A stretch of DNA of 64,000 bases from Tetranychus cinnabarinus. Its lineage: Eukaryota > Arthropoda > Arachnida > Trombidiformes > Tetranychidae. Location of the stretch: assembly GCA_022266195.1 (NCBI GenBank), contig WHVY01000005.1:5394001-5458000 (forward strand). The letters are read 5' to 3'. The notes beneath the pieces are model-generated. The model worked only from the letters and a program-made list of their open reading frames with translations, did not search any database and was not told where the DNA came from. Of the stretch, positions 37,890 through 47,879 are shown piece after piece. Positions within the stretch are counted from its first letter, which is position 1. Each line of letters opens with the position of its first letter. Position numbers and translations under genes: made by a program.

Positions 37890-40800
37890 ACTCTTTTGTT
37901 TGGATAACAAGAGTTGCAGGAGAAAATGAAAAAAAGAGCAACAACCTTGAAGCAAACCATTAATAATTGAGAAAATTCTGGTAAGCTCAACAACTGGAAA
38001 GAATTTTGTTCGAAAAAAAAAGAGATTCGCTTTACATGGATTCTCGTTAGTCTCATTAGTCGAATTTGCTTTTTTTCATGGAAAAGTAAAATTTCTCCAA
38101 TTTTACAAGTTCTGATATTGATTTTCATTGGGAAACTGCAAGTGTTGAAATTCGAGTCTTTCAATGTGACTTGCTTTTCTTTCTCATGTCAGCCAATTTG
38201 TTAATCACTGTTGGATTCCAAGTAAAAAGATTAACGTTCAACTGAAGATGAAATGAAAGTTTTCGTTGAGCAAAAACAGAGTGACAAATGAACTGAGTGA
38301 GCAGAAAAGGTGAAAGAAGAAGAAGAAGAAGAGAAAAGTTGGCTTTCAAAGTTTTACAAGAAAACTCATGATGAAAAATATAACGAATGGTGAAACCAAA
38401 ATATTCTGGTTGAATGATGTTTACTATTCCCTGTAGGTTGACTTGTATGAGAATTAAATGAACTGTAATTTATATTAAATAGTCACATTTTCACATGAAA
38501 TAAGCTTTTCATTGAAAGACAAAAAGTCAAATCATTTACAGTTTAAACCATTTTTTTGTTTCATTTTTCATTGCTTTGTGATTGCAAACTCTTTTTTTCA
38601 CCCATTCCTGCTCGTCTTTACCAGATTATTCTGATCGTGAAATAATCAGTATTCTGTGAATAATTTTCCAACTGATATTAATTTAACTTTTTATAATCAT
38701 CAGTGAATGTTAATAAAACTCGAGCAAATTACGAAAATGCTTTTTGTCTTTTTTTTCCTTCAATCGTTTGTTGGATAATTTAATAACAGGGTTACATAAT
38801 TTATATCAGTTGCTAGATAATATCATTGAATGTTAATATTTTTTGTCTTTAGTTTTGCATACAAAATGAATGGAATCAGTTTAAAGCAATTTTTTTCGCC
38901 AAACATGAAATTCTGAGATTTTTGTACAAAATTTTGTTTCTCCATTCAGTTTCATCAGATAACAAAGAAAAGTTAGACTTTGATTAATCTAATTGGAATA
39001 AAAAGTCGGAGAATATTTGCAAAATTTTTCAGTCTAAATTATTCATTTCATTAGGTAAATTTTTAATGTCATTGGCTGAGTTTTGTGGTGAAGCTTGAAA
39101 AAGTGCAGACTGAAGTTGCTGGATACTGAGCATGTTGCAGTTGTAAATGATTGTCAAGATTAAATGGGGAAATTTATTGTGAGAAGAAAAGGTTTTTGCG
39201 ACGGAAAAATATGAAAATGATGAATGGAAAGAGATAAAGGATGAAACAGAGTTGGAAATGGGAATCCGATAGGATAAAGGATTCTCTTATTGAAAGACAT
39301 TTCTGATAAATTAACCAGATTGCAATGGTAAGGAAAGAAATTGTGAAGAGAGAAAAAAAGGTTAATATCGATGTAATTCATTTAACATGACACTGAACAC
39401 ATTGACATTATTCTGACAGAAATGTCAGCTTACGAATCAACATAAAGGTAGAAAAGGGTTTCGAGTTTAATTGAGAGTTTGATTGGGAGTTAATATGCAG
39501 TTGGCACAGGGAGTTGTACTGGGAGTTCACTGGGAGTTTAGCTTATAACAAGTTGATATTATAATAAGAGCATAAAATTTCTTTGCTAAATAAAGGAAAA
39601 CAACTGAAATTGAACTTTTCTAATCAACATTAAGATGTTATACGAAATGCGGATGACATTAGTTATGTTATTGTTTTCATTTTTTGTATCAACATTATTG
39701 CAATTAAAGCCATTATCATTATAATTATTGATGATCCGTTTTCTCGTTACTTTTTCTTCCATTATCATGATAATGTTTTCAGACACAATTTCATATTGTT
39801 TTATTACATTTTTTCTGTTGTTTCTTAATTATTCCATCATTCTATTTGCGTGTTTTCTTAACTATTATCCTATCATTAGAACCATTATGGTAATGCTTGT
39901 AAGACATTAGAAGAAAAGCAAATTAAAACCATTTTAACCTCAAAATTATTAGCTGAAAGAAAATAGAAATTCATATAAAATTCTTTGATAAATTGTAGCT
40001 GTTTGAAGAAAGAGAATCGAATTTTTCTACAACAATTTTTCGATGAATTTAATACTCGACTCTGGCTTTTCTTATCTTTTCATTTTCTTTCTGTTGGTGA
40101 GTTATTACAAGTTGAAGACAGGTTGAGCAATTTGAACATTCATCTGAATATGAATTAATGTGAATTGGAAAGCTAATTTTAGACACTTTCGATGTTCAGT
40201 TGATGATATTTGGAGAAATTTCGTTTTTCTCTTTTGACTTGTGTAGACACATGGAATGGTATCAATTTATTCAATTACAAGACCTGATGAGGTTGAAAGA
40301 CAAGATTCATTTTCAGTAAAAGCATGGCTCAACATTGAATCGTCATTTTACCATTGAAGTGATTTTTTCATCTTCTTTCGTGTTGAGAGTTTTTGCTGCT
40401 CTTTGATTTGTCATTTGCATTTTATCAAGTGAACAGTTGAAAGTTACCAAGTTTAATTAACTGTTAACTTGGTCAAGAAAATTGTTCATCATGAAATGGA
40501 CAAGGCAAAAAGTGGAGGAAAAAAGAAGAAGGAAGAAAAGGGCAAGAAAAGTTTAACCTGAAAATCATTGAGACATTTAGATGGATTCACATTGACAGTT
40601 AATTAGAATCAATTGTTGAAGTCAAATTGATTGTGGCTCAACAGTCTAATAATGAGTTCAACACATTCAACACTTCAACTTTCATTTATAATGAAATTTA
40701 TCAACTCAAACCGTTTCAACAATTTGGGATAAAAGTTGAATCAACATTTTCGCCTTTTAATTGCCATGCCGAGACAAAAGCAAAAGGATCAAATAATTGA

Positions 40801-43390
40801 AAAAAATTGAAAAAGTTTGAATCGAAAAGATTATATCCAAAAAGACAAGAGAAAAAAGAAAATCATCTTTTCCTTTCTTGACCGATTATCCGTAACCAAT
40901 AAGGCTTCCAGACTCACCAATCTGTGTGATCCTACAAAGTTGGTCTTTTCACTCTTAGATAATATTATCCATCAGACTATGAGAAAACTGAAGAAAGGCA
41001 AAAAAGCCTCAAGGATAACTTGAAAAGAATTGGATAAACTGAAACTGAAGAAATAAGTTCATTTATTTTGACCGGGAATCGATGGATTTGCATCAGAAAA
41101 AGAAGAAAAAAGTTGCATCGAAATTAATCAATTGAATTTTGAAACAAACTTTATTCATTTTTGTCAAAAGAAAAGCCGGAAAATCCGATTATTAATATAT
41201 TGTTGTCATGAGATGAAATGCTGGTAAAGTGAAAATTGATAATCGATAGTTTTACCATTTGATACATTTTTCTTCAACTCTTATTGTTATTCAAATTGCA
41301 ACCTTTTTGTCTTTTCTCTCAACCAGAGTCACCTTGTCTTTCACTTTTGTGTGCACCTTTTGCCTCGAGAAAATTGAAATTGTCCAATAACTTGACATTT
41401 TTGATTCAACTGAAATTTAATGGAAAAAGGTTGGAAAACTTGAAACGAAGAGACCAAAAAAAACTGATGACCAATGGAGAAACACAATTTTACCTTTTTT
41501 TTCTTCACCAACTTTCCATTCTGTGGTTTCCACTTCTGAATATTGACTTTGATGATTACGAAGAGAGATAAAAATGAAACAAGATGTTTACATGATCATG
41601 AATTTGAAGAATGGTCTTTATACATTTCATGACAATCATTTTCATTCTTTCATCATCTTTCGCTCTTTGCACAAATAATCTCAAAGGAATTTTCATCTTC
41701 TCCTTTTTTTCAAGTCATTTTTCTTTTCTTACCAAACTTTTTCCATCATCCATAATGACATGATAAGGTTGGCAAGAATCACATGAAGAAGGAGAAGAAA
41801 AAAAAGAGTAAAACTGAACAGCAACATGAAACTAGAAAATGGAGCGAATAAATTAATCTCTATTGTGATTTAATTTTCCAACTTTTCCAACAGCAAAAAA
41901 ATTCTGTCCCTTCATCAGAACATTTTCCCTATTCAACTCAAATTATCGCATTTGTTACTTTTACTGTTGACCAGAAAGTTGACTTACAATTAGTTAATTC
42001 ACTTGGAAAACAGTTGATCTCTTCTTTCAACTGATTTATACCATTTATAGATTATCTGTTTGCATGTTGGCCTTTTGTTTTCTGGTGTAAAAACTGTTGG
42101 CTTCAAGTTTCAGGGTTTACATGATTGAACACTGAATCGAGAAATGAAGCAAAACTGACCATTTCAAGTGCAACTCTAAATTGCTTTTTTGACAGCTTAT
42201 TCACTTTTACTTTACTCTCTCATCAAAATTCATCTGGTCAGCCTAAGATAATTAGTTTCTCATGAAATTGAATCAACATTTTTTTCTCTCTCTTTTCTCT
42301 TATCTTTATTTCTTTTCTCTCTTCATTTTTTACTCTTTTCTTCCTCATCTCTTTTCATCATTTTCTTCATCTTTCTGCTGTTCACTTTTCCACCAACTTT
42401 TTCCATGTTTTTATCATTATTATTACAACTATTATTATGCTGTCATATCCAGGCAAACAACTAATAAATCTCTATCAGTTAATTGTTCACTACATTTCAT
42501 GTTTTTTTTATTAATCTTGTGATCTTCCCTGTTCAACCTTGCCTTGCATTTCAAATTTTCAGTACCATTTTTATTCTACATTTCATGATGACTTTTTTCC
42601 ACTCGCTTTTCTCTATTCAGTTTATTCATTCAACCTGTTCAACCTTACAAAGGGTTTTCAAAGTTTGCCTTCTTTGACTTTTCCTGTCGCTATGCGCATT
42701 TCAATTTTCACTAATGTTGCTCAGCAAAGTCACTCTTTCTTATCCAGTTTGCTGATTTACTAAGTGTTCAATCCAAGTGACTAGGTTAATGCTTTTAGAC
42801 CAAACCAGAGACAGTCAATAAATGATATTGAAAAGATAGAGAAGAAATGGAAAAATGAAGATAAATCTGGTTGAGATTAACTTGGATTGTGGATTGGCAG
42901 CAAAACAGTCTTGATGTACTCATCAATTTGTACAATTGAGACAATTCTTTGGTTTTATCCGAGAGCTTTAGTCAATTTGGCAGGCGAAACATTCTTAGAA
43001 TAGAATAAAAGAAACTCAATGTTCCAAAATGTTTATAATTGTGGCAAAGAGGTTTATTGATATCGTGGCCAATGTAAAGGCAAACGAGTTAAAAGAAGTT
43101 ACTGCTGGCTTTTCAACTGCTTCATTTTATCGGCACAATAAAGTTTATTCAAATTAAGTTCATATTTTGTTACTCATAAGCTGCGTCATTGGTTAAAGTG
43201 GATGCCTTGACTTGGTGACATTGAAGATTCGGAGGTAAAGATAATCGATCTTTTTGAGTCACTTATCATTAAACATTTTAAAGGTTGGAGGCCGATTGAT
43301 GAGGAAGATAAATCAAGTATACTCATCGCGACTTAAGACTGGGAAAGTTTAGAATGACTCGGTTCAATTACTCAGAAGCACATTGAACAT
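37890..43390. other. AT-rich non-coding stretch
   Basis: No supported gene. It includes a TGGGAGTT cluster at 39,472-39,541 and several pyrimidine-rich tracts (for example 42,270-42,420) with chance frames. Confidence 0.4.
39472..39541 (+). repeat. Irregular TGGGAGTT repeat cluster
   Basis: Four GGGAGTT cores occur within 60 bases (39,484-39,540), the last three as AGGGAGTT, CTGGGAGTT and CTGGGAGTT. The reverse complement form, ACTCCCAG, is clustered at 52,030-52,065, and a related CACTCCCTG doublet occurs at 7,094-7,116. Confidence 0.6.
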
Positions 43391-43404
43391 TGAAGTCAAC
43401 TCAC

Positions 43405-43517
43405 CTTAGTGAACTGTCGAATTGTTTGACCAGCAATTAATCCTTTAAATTTTATGATGCAGCTTTTGTTGTTCAAAGATTGAAGATGCACAATTGAATT
43501 GGTGAAAAACGATAAAT
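43405..43517 (-). other. Candidate coding exon homologous to 25,974-26,131
   Basis: The minus strand has a TTTTTTCTTGTTCCGTCAG acceptor before 43,517, and the segment ends CTAAG followed by GTGAGTTGACT at 43,405. After two leading bases all 37 codons are open and end exactly at the donor in phase 0 (LSFFTNSIVHL... to ...GLIAGQTIRQFTK). The splice sites and parts of the exon are conserved with the segment 17.4 kb to the left, which is better evidence for an exon than either site alone. The next 250 bases downstream on the same strand hold a further 46-codon frame starting MSILDL, possibly a later exon. Protein family not recognised. Confidence 0.45.
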
Positions 43518-43905
43518 CTGACGGAACAAGAAAAAAGTAAATTTAATAAGTTGGTTGCTGTAATATTGATATTGAAAGTGTTGCATCAAATGAGTTCGTG
43601 ACGAAAGTGAGAAACAAAAAGAATCGAAAAAAGTGGACTTTAGAAGTGGTCAATACAAATACTCTGATTAAGGCTAACTTTGAGTTTTAATCCTGAACCG
43701 TTACAGTGCAACGAGTTCAAGATCAAGTTTCATTCAAATCGGTCTGGATTTCGCGAATCGACATTCCTTCCAAATATGCGTTCCTTATTACACCTTGAAA
43801 TTCAGTATTTGACATTTATTCGCACGATATTTTAGAAGAAAGGTACAAATAGAAGTGGTCAAGAATCTGTGGTAAAGAAGTTAGAAATACGATTTTTGCT
43901 ATGTA

Positions 43906-44239
43906 CCGGGCGTTTTTTTTTCAATTTACGCCTGTTTGTGGTTATAACTCACGAGCTAAAAGTCATAGAGACTTGATACTTACGGTATAGACTTTTGGCC
44001 AATGCACAACGATATGTTTAGAGTTTCAAGGTCATCCAAGGTCATTTGTCGGCTTTTGCTCCTTTTGACCTTTAAACCATTTCAAGATCATTTTCAGATA
44101 GCATTTTTTTTCTCTTATCGTTTGACCTCATAAACAAACTTCTAACATTGCTCCTGCGGATACAAATTAAAATTGAATCATTCTTGCCGGTCTTAGTCTC
44201 GTAAAGTGAAAAACATTTTCTAAAGCCTTTTTATGCTGA
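43906..44239 (+). repeat. Left terminal inverted repeat (334 bp)
   Basis: It pairs with 45,095-45,426. It carries two nuclear-receptor-type half-sites, TCAAGGTCA at 44,026-44,034 and CCAAGGTCA at 44,036-44,044, spaced 10 bp start to start, mirrored in the right arm. Confidence 0.85.
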
Positions 44240-44276
44240 AAATGAAAATAATAACGTGCAGACAGTGTTGAGAACA

Positions 44277-44481
44277 GGGCAAACTTTGGCAGTTTTTGAC
44301 TATGACCTTGACATGACCTTCAAATTTTCTGAAAGTCATTGTTGTGATATCAAACAGAGTTTCAGCGTTGAAAATCAGCATAAAAAGGCTTTAGAAAATG
44401 TTTTTCACTTTACGAGACTAAGACCGGCAAGAATGATTCAATTTCAATTTGTATCCGCAGGAGCAATGTTAGAAGTTTGTT
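44277..44481 (+). repeat. 205-bp direct repeat, copy 1
   Basis: It matches 44,997-45,201 with two visible mismatches (44,319 and one near 44,444). Its right half duplicates the inner part of the right terminal repeat in direct orientation. Confidence 0.85.
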
Positions 44482-44943
44482 AGATGGGATGTCAGCTTTT
44501 TCGATGGGACGATTACGGGCAGTGCTTACAAGCAGCTTCTTCGTTCCCAAGTTTTCCCAAAGCTCAGAGAAACTCTCGGTGATGATTTCGGTGAATCCAT
44601 GATCTGGATGCAAGATGGAGCTCCAGCTCATACCGCAAACCAGGTCAGGGATTTGCTGGATGAAACATTCGATGAGTGGATCGGGCGGCGGGGTCCTTGT
44701 GATTGGCCAGCACGCTCTCCCGATCTCACCGTGTGTGACTTTTTTCTTTGGGGTCACCTTAAGAATAAAGTTTATGCACGAAGCCCCAAAACCATACCTC
44801 AACTGAAAGAAATAATCCTTGAAGAAGCTGCTGCAATTCCTTTGGAAATGATTCAAAGAGCTTGCGAATCTGTAACCAACAGATTCGAAGCTTGTATCGG
44901 GCTCGAAGGTAAGCAGCTTGCTCTTGATGATGCTTTCAGATGA
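44482..44943 (+). pseudogene. C-terminal half of a Tc1/mariner-type transposase
   Basis: The frame is open from about 44,473 and becomes transposase-like at WDVSFFDGTITG, just after the upstream direct repeat. It contains the second catalytic motif WMQDGAPAH and the third, WPARSPDLTVCDFFLWG, with 40 residues between the two aspartates. That spacing is near the DD41D-type groups rather than the DD34D/E of classical mariner and Tc1. It ends at a TGA at 44,941-44,943. The DNA-binding region and first catalytic Asp are absent, so it cannot act alone. The open frame is otherwise free of damage. The first ATG in frame is at 44,599. Group assignment from spacing is tentative. Confidence 0.75.
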
Positions 44944-44996
44944 GGTAACCATCGAAAAAAACAAAAAACAAAAAAAAACTAGAAGTTGTCCTTCAA

Positions 44997-45201
44997 GGGC
45001 AAACTTTGGCAGTTTTTGACTATGACCTTGACATGACCATCAAATTTTCTGAAAGTCATTGTTGTGATATCAAACAGAGTTTCAGCGTTGAAAATCAGCA
45101 TAAAAAGGCTTTAGAAAATGTTTTTCACTTTACGAGACTAAGACCGGCAAGAATGATTCAATTTTAATTTGTATCCGCAGGAGCAATGTTAGAAGTTTGT
45201 T
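44997..45201 (+). repeat. 205-bp direct repeat, copy 2
   Basis: This is the copy continuous with the right terminal inverted repeat, and so probably the original. See copy 1 at 44,277. Confidence 0.85.
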
Positions 45202-45426
45202 TATGAGGTCAAACGATAGAAGAAAAAAATGCTATCTGAAAATGATCTTGAAATGGTTTAAAGGTCAAAAGGAGCAAAACCCGACAAATGACCTTGGATG
45301 ACCTTGAAACTCTGAACATATCAATGTGCATTCGAACAAAGTCTATACCGTAAGTATCAAGTCTCTATGACTTTTAGCTCGTGAGTTATAACCACGAACA
45401 GGCGTAAATTGAAAAAAAACGCCCGG
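45095..45426 (-). repeat. Right terminal inverted repeat (332 bp)
   Basis: It pairs with 43,906-44,239 and ends in the mirrored CCGGGCG tip next to TA. The half-sites are TGACCTTGG at 45,289-45,297 and TGACCTTGA at 45,299-45,307. Confidence 0.85.
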
Positions 45427-45428
45427 TA

Positions 45429-46183
45429 AATACATTTGATTGGCACTCAACTGAACTATCTAATATGTGATTTACGAATACAAATGCGGAATACTGCTGT
45501 GTCAGATTTTGCTTCAGGAATTTATAGACCAAATTTTTGCGGCCATTTTAAATTTTAAGAAATTGAATTTCTTTCTGGTGATGTATCGCATTGTTAGTTT
45601 GTTCAATTCTTTCACGCGCAGATTCAGGCTCAAAGTTACATATTTGTTCCATTGCAAACCAAAGTAACAATGATATATCAAGATACCAACTGAGCTGCAT
45701 TTCTTTCGTCAGCGTACTGTAAAAGGCACTTTTTTAGTCTTTTGACTTCTTCCAATAATTTTCTGATCCCTTATTCACAGTTAATACACTGAAACAATTG
45801 TGATTTTCTATTCACACGGCAAGTATTCAAAATTGCATCATTTTTACTTACTGTTGCAACAGGTCACAACGTAACCATCGTTTTGCGTGACAAAAGTCTT
45901 AATTGATTTGTCACTTGGCAAATCTACATTTGGATGTTTTTTTCTAAAACGCCTATCGGTCGCGGCAGAATTTTCAGTATGGATGTACTAGACAGCTTCA
46001 TAGGTTTTGTATTCAGTTTATAGCTTGCATTTTTTGTCTCTAAAAAAGTAGGTATAGGCTATTTTTTATTAGTTGACTTAGTTTTTTTCACACTTAAGAT
46101 TACTTAACGCAACTTTTGAATTTATCAAAACACGATTAAAAAATAACAAAAGATGTACGAAAAAACGTAAAATTGCAAACGCA
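45429..46183. other. Unassigned DNA between transposon and pseudogene
   Basis: It is less homopolymeric than the surroundings. There is no open frame of note and no terminal structure. It may be former gene or repeat sequence beyond recognition. Confidence 0.3.
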
Positions 46184-47457
46184 ATTTTGTATATTATAGC
46201 CGCTTAAAATGTCAGGATCCACAGTTCTAATCAGTCGAAGCTTTCATCAAATCTTTCTCTTTTTCATAAGATATGACAGCAGTATTCTCAATCTTTGCAC
46301 ATGTGCTTAATGTTAAAATGGGTCTTCTTCTCCTTGGCGAACAACCATATTAGCTATTTGAATAACTGGATCTTTTTCGGGCTCAGGAAATGTACCTTTT
46401 CTGCTGGCACATTTAACACTGAAAGGTAAAACTTTTGCCTATTCACCTGCAAGCACGTAAGATGCAAACTTGCTCCAATGTGTGTCAAATTCATATTGAC
46501 AACGGGAATATTTTGCGTCCTTACACGATCTAACTGTGTATGTGCCAGCTGGAAGCTCGTCCAATTACATCCAACGGTTTTGTGTCAACCATGAAACGAG
46601 TAAAAAAGTCAATGTTGGTTTCAAAGCATTGAATAGAATCTGATGGAAAGCCAAAAACAGACCCACTTCGTTCTAATAATCGTGCTTAAGAGCTAATCAA
46701 TGTAGGAAGAGCTACTGTTATTTTGATCAAAGCCACTTTTTCGTTGTTATTATTACATACCATACATATTTGCCTTTTCAAGAAGCTCAATGCGAAGGAC
46801 AGGTGCATTTATCAGCTCCTTTCTGGAATCAGTTCAGGCCTACAATACTTTCGGAAGTTCGGTAGTTGCTCCTGTTGGAGCCATTATGTAAAAATATGGA
46901 TAGAAATCATGAATATGTGCCATTACGGAATAACCTTCCATGGTGACACCGTAAATACGAATGACGGGCAAAAGAAAGTTTTCAGCACCAAGAGAATCAT
47001 CTAGTTTATCATCACAGTAATAAGCGATATTAATATTTTAAAAAATTATTGATGTCTTATTGGTGCCTTGCGCGTATGCGTTAATGAGCGAGCATTAGGA
47101 CGACTCCAATGATTGATAGCAGGGTCTTCCCGTATCTCCTGAATAGGATCTTCAACAGCAGTGAATTTATCTTCTTCGAGCACTTCGTCATCCCACATGA
47201 TGGCTCCGATTGAGTTACCAGCACCAGGCATACCCTCTTTATGATAACCAATACAATGATCTTTTTCGGTTTGCTGAAATATCAAACAAGTTGTTGCTGG
47301 ATCTAATGGAGTAGCATTGTAACGGCACCATTTCATCATAGGAGGTATCTTCCTCGACCTCAATTGGAACTTCTTGAACAGCATCAGTGATAGGGTCTTC
47401 TTTCATCTCTTTTGTCACTTCGTCATCCCAAATCATTTAATCATCCATCTTTAAATT
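46184..47457 (-). pseudogene. POLD1: DNA polymerase delta catalytic subunit, truncated and decayed copy
   Basis: Fragments in all three minus-strand frames line up in order with the N-terminal third of the replicative polymerase: LDPATTCLIFQQ and EGMPGAG (about 47,230-47,330), PVIRIYGVTMEGYSV and PYFY (about 46,900-46,975), LLE then TNIDFFTRFMVDTKPLD (46,570-46,690), ELPAGTYTVRS and CASRKGTFPEPEKDPVIQIA (about 46,330-46,560), and TVDPDILSGYNIQN (46,184-46,228). The exonuclease I motif, normally DIE before CAGRKG, has lost its acidic residues. There are stops (for example 46,840-46,842), several frameshifts, and nothing after GYNIQN, so exonuclease II-III and the whole polymerase domain are missing. 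A WDDEV block and W.RPNA block occur twice (near 47,425 and 47,190), a local duplication. A pyrimidine tract with CTCTACAG precedes 47,457, so a splice acceptor survives, favouring a DNA-level copy over a processed one. Confidence 0.85.
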
Positions 47458-47528
47458 CTGTAGAGCAAAGAAAACAAAACAAATCAAGAAACCCCAACTT
47501 TTCATCATCTTTAGCTAGCATAGGAAGT

Positions 47529-47873
47529 ATGATTAAGAAGTCCATAAACAGTCATACTCAGTACATCTTTCGTTGCAAGAGAAAAGGCAGGTTTGTAGCT
47601 ATTTCAAAGCAGAAGAGGGTTGAACTGATACAAACTCACAATATCTTCACCCCAGAAGGTATCCTGGTATCGTCTCTACCAGGCCATGATCGACTGAGGA
47701 TCATGGCAGCAATCTTGAACAGTTACCATCCTCGTTTCATTAGTGATAGAGGCAATGAAAAGATTATTGTTGAAAGTTTTTTGAAAAAGAAACATGTAGA
47801 TAATCATCTTGGGAATTATATTTTGGAACTTGAGAATAAGAATTATAAAGATGAAAAAGACGGACAAAAATGA
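47529..47873 (+). CDS. Unrecognised 114-codon open frame
   Basis: The frame runs from ATG at 47,529 to TGA, on the strand opposite to the polymerase pseudogene and just upstream of its first recognisable exon. Composition is fairly balanced and basic-rich (CKRKGRFVAIS, SLPGHDRLRIMAAIL), ending in a charged tail. No domain, splice site or homologue is recognised. Length is at the edge of what chance gives in this much AT-rich DNA. It could also be repeat-derived. Confidence 0.2.
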   Translation: MIKKSINSHTQYIFRCKRKGRFVAISKQKRVELIQTHNIFTPEGILVSSLPGHDRLRIMAAILNSYHPRFISDRGNEKIIVESFLKKKHVDNHLGNYILELENKNYKDEKDGQK

Positions 47874-47879
47874 ACAAAA

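Larger units (their letters stand above)
43906..45426 (+). mobile_element. Tc1/mariner-type transposon, 1.52 kb, rearranged
   Basis: The element is bounded by TA at 43,904-43,905 and 45,427-45,428, the standard target duplication of this superfamily. Its tips are CCGGGCGTTTTTTTT. Terminal inverted repeats span 43,906-44,239 and 45,095-45,426 and differ at a small number of positions. A 205-bp direct repeat flanks the transposase fragment (44,277-44,481 and 44,997-45,201), and part of it is also the inner end of the right inverted repeat. The transposase is only a C-terminal half, so the element is not autonomous. Close matching of the arms indicates recent activity or conversion between arms. 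Confidence 0.85.

Noticed and set aside
44410..44964. 184-codon minus-strand frame across the transposon
   Set aside because: It is antisense to the transposase fragment, whose catalytic motifs are on the plus strand.
46184..47457. Viral or Polinton-type DNA polymerase as the source of the polymerase fragments
   Set aside because: The motifs before and around CA(G/S)RKG.FPE and DPVIQIAN, with the FMVDT and YGVT.EG blocks, are those of the eukaryotic delta subunit, not of viral or protein-primed polymerases.
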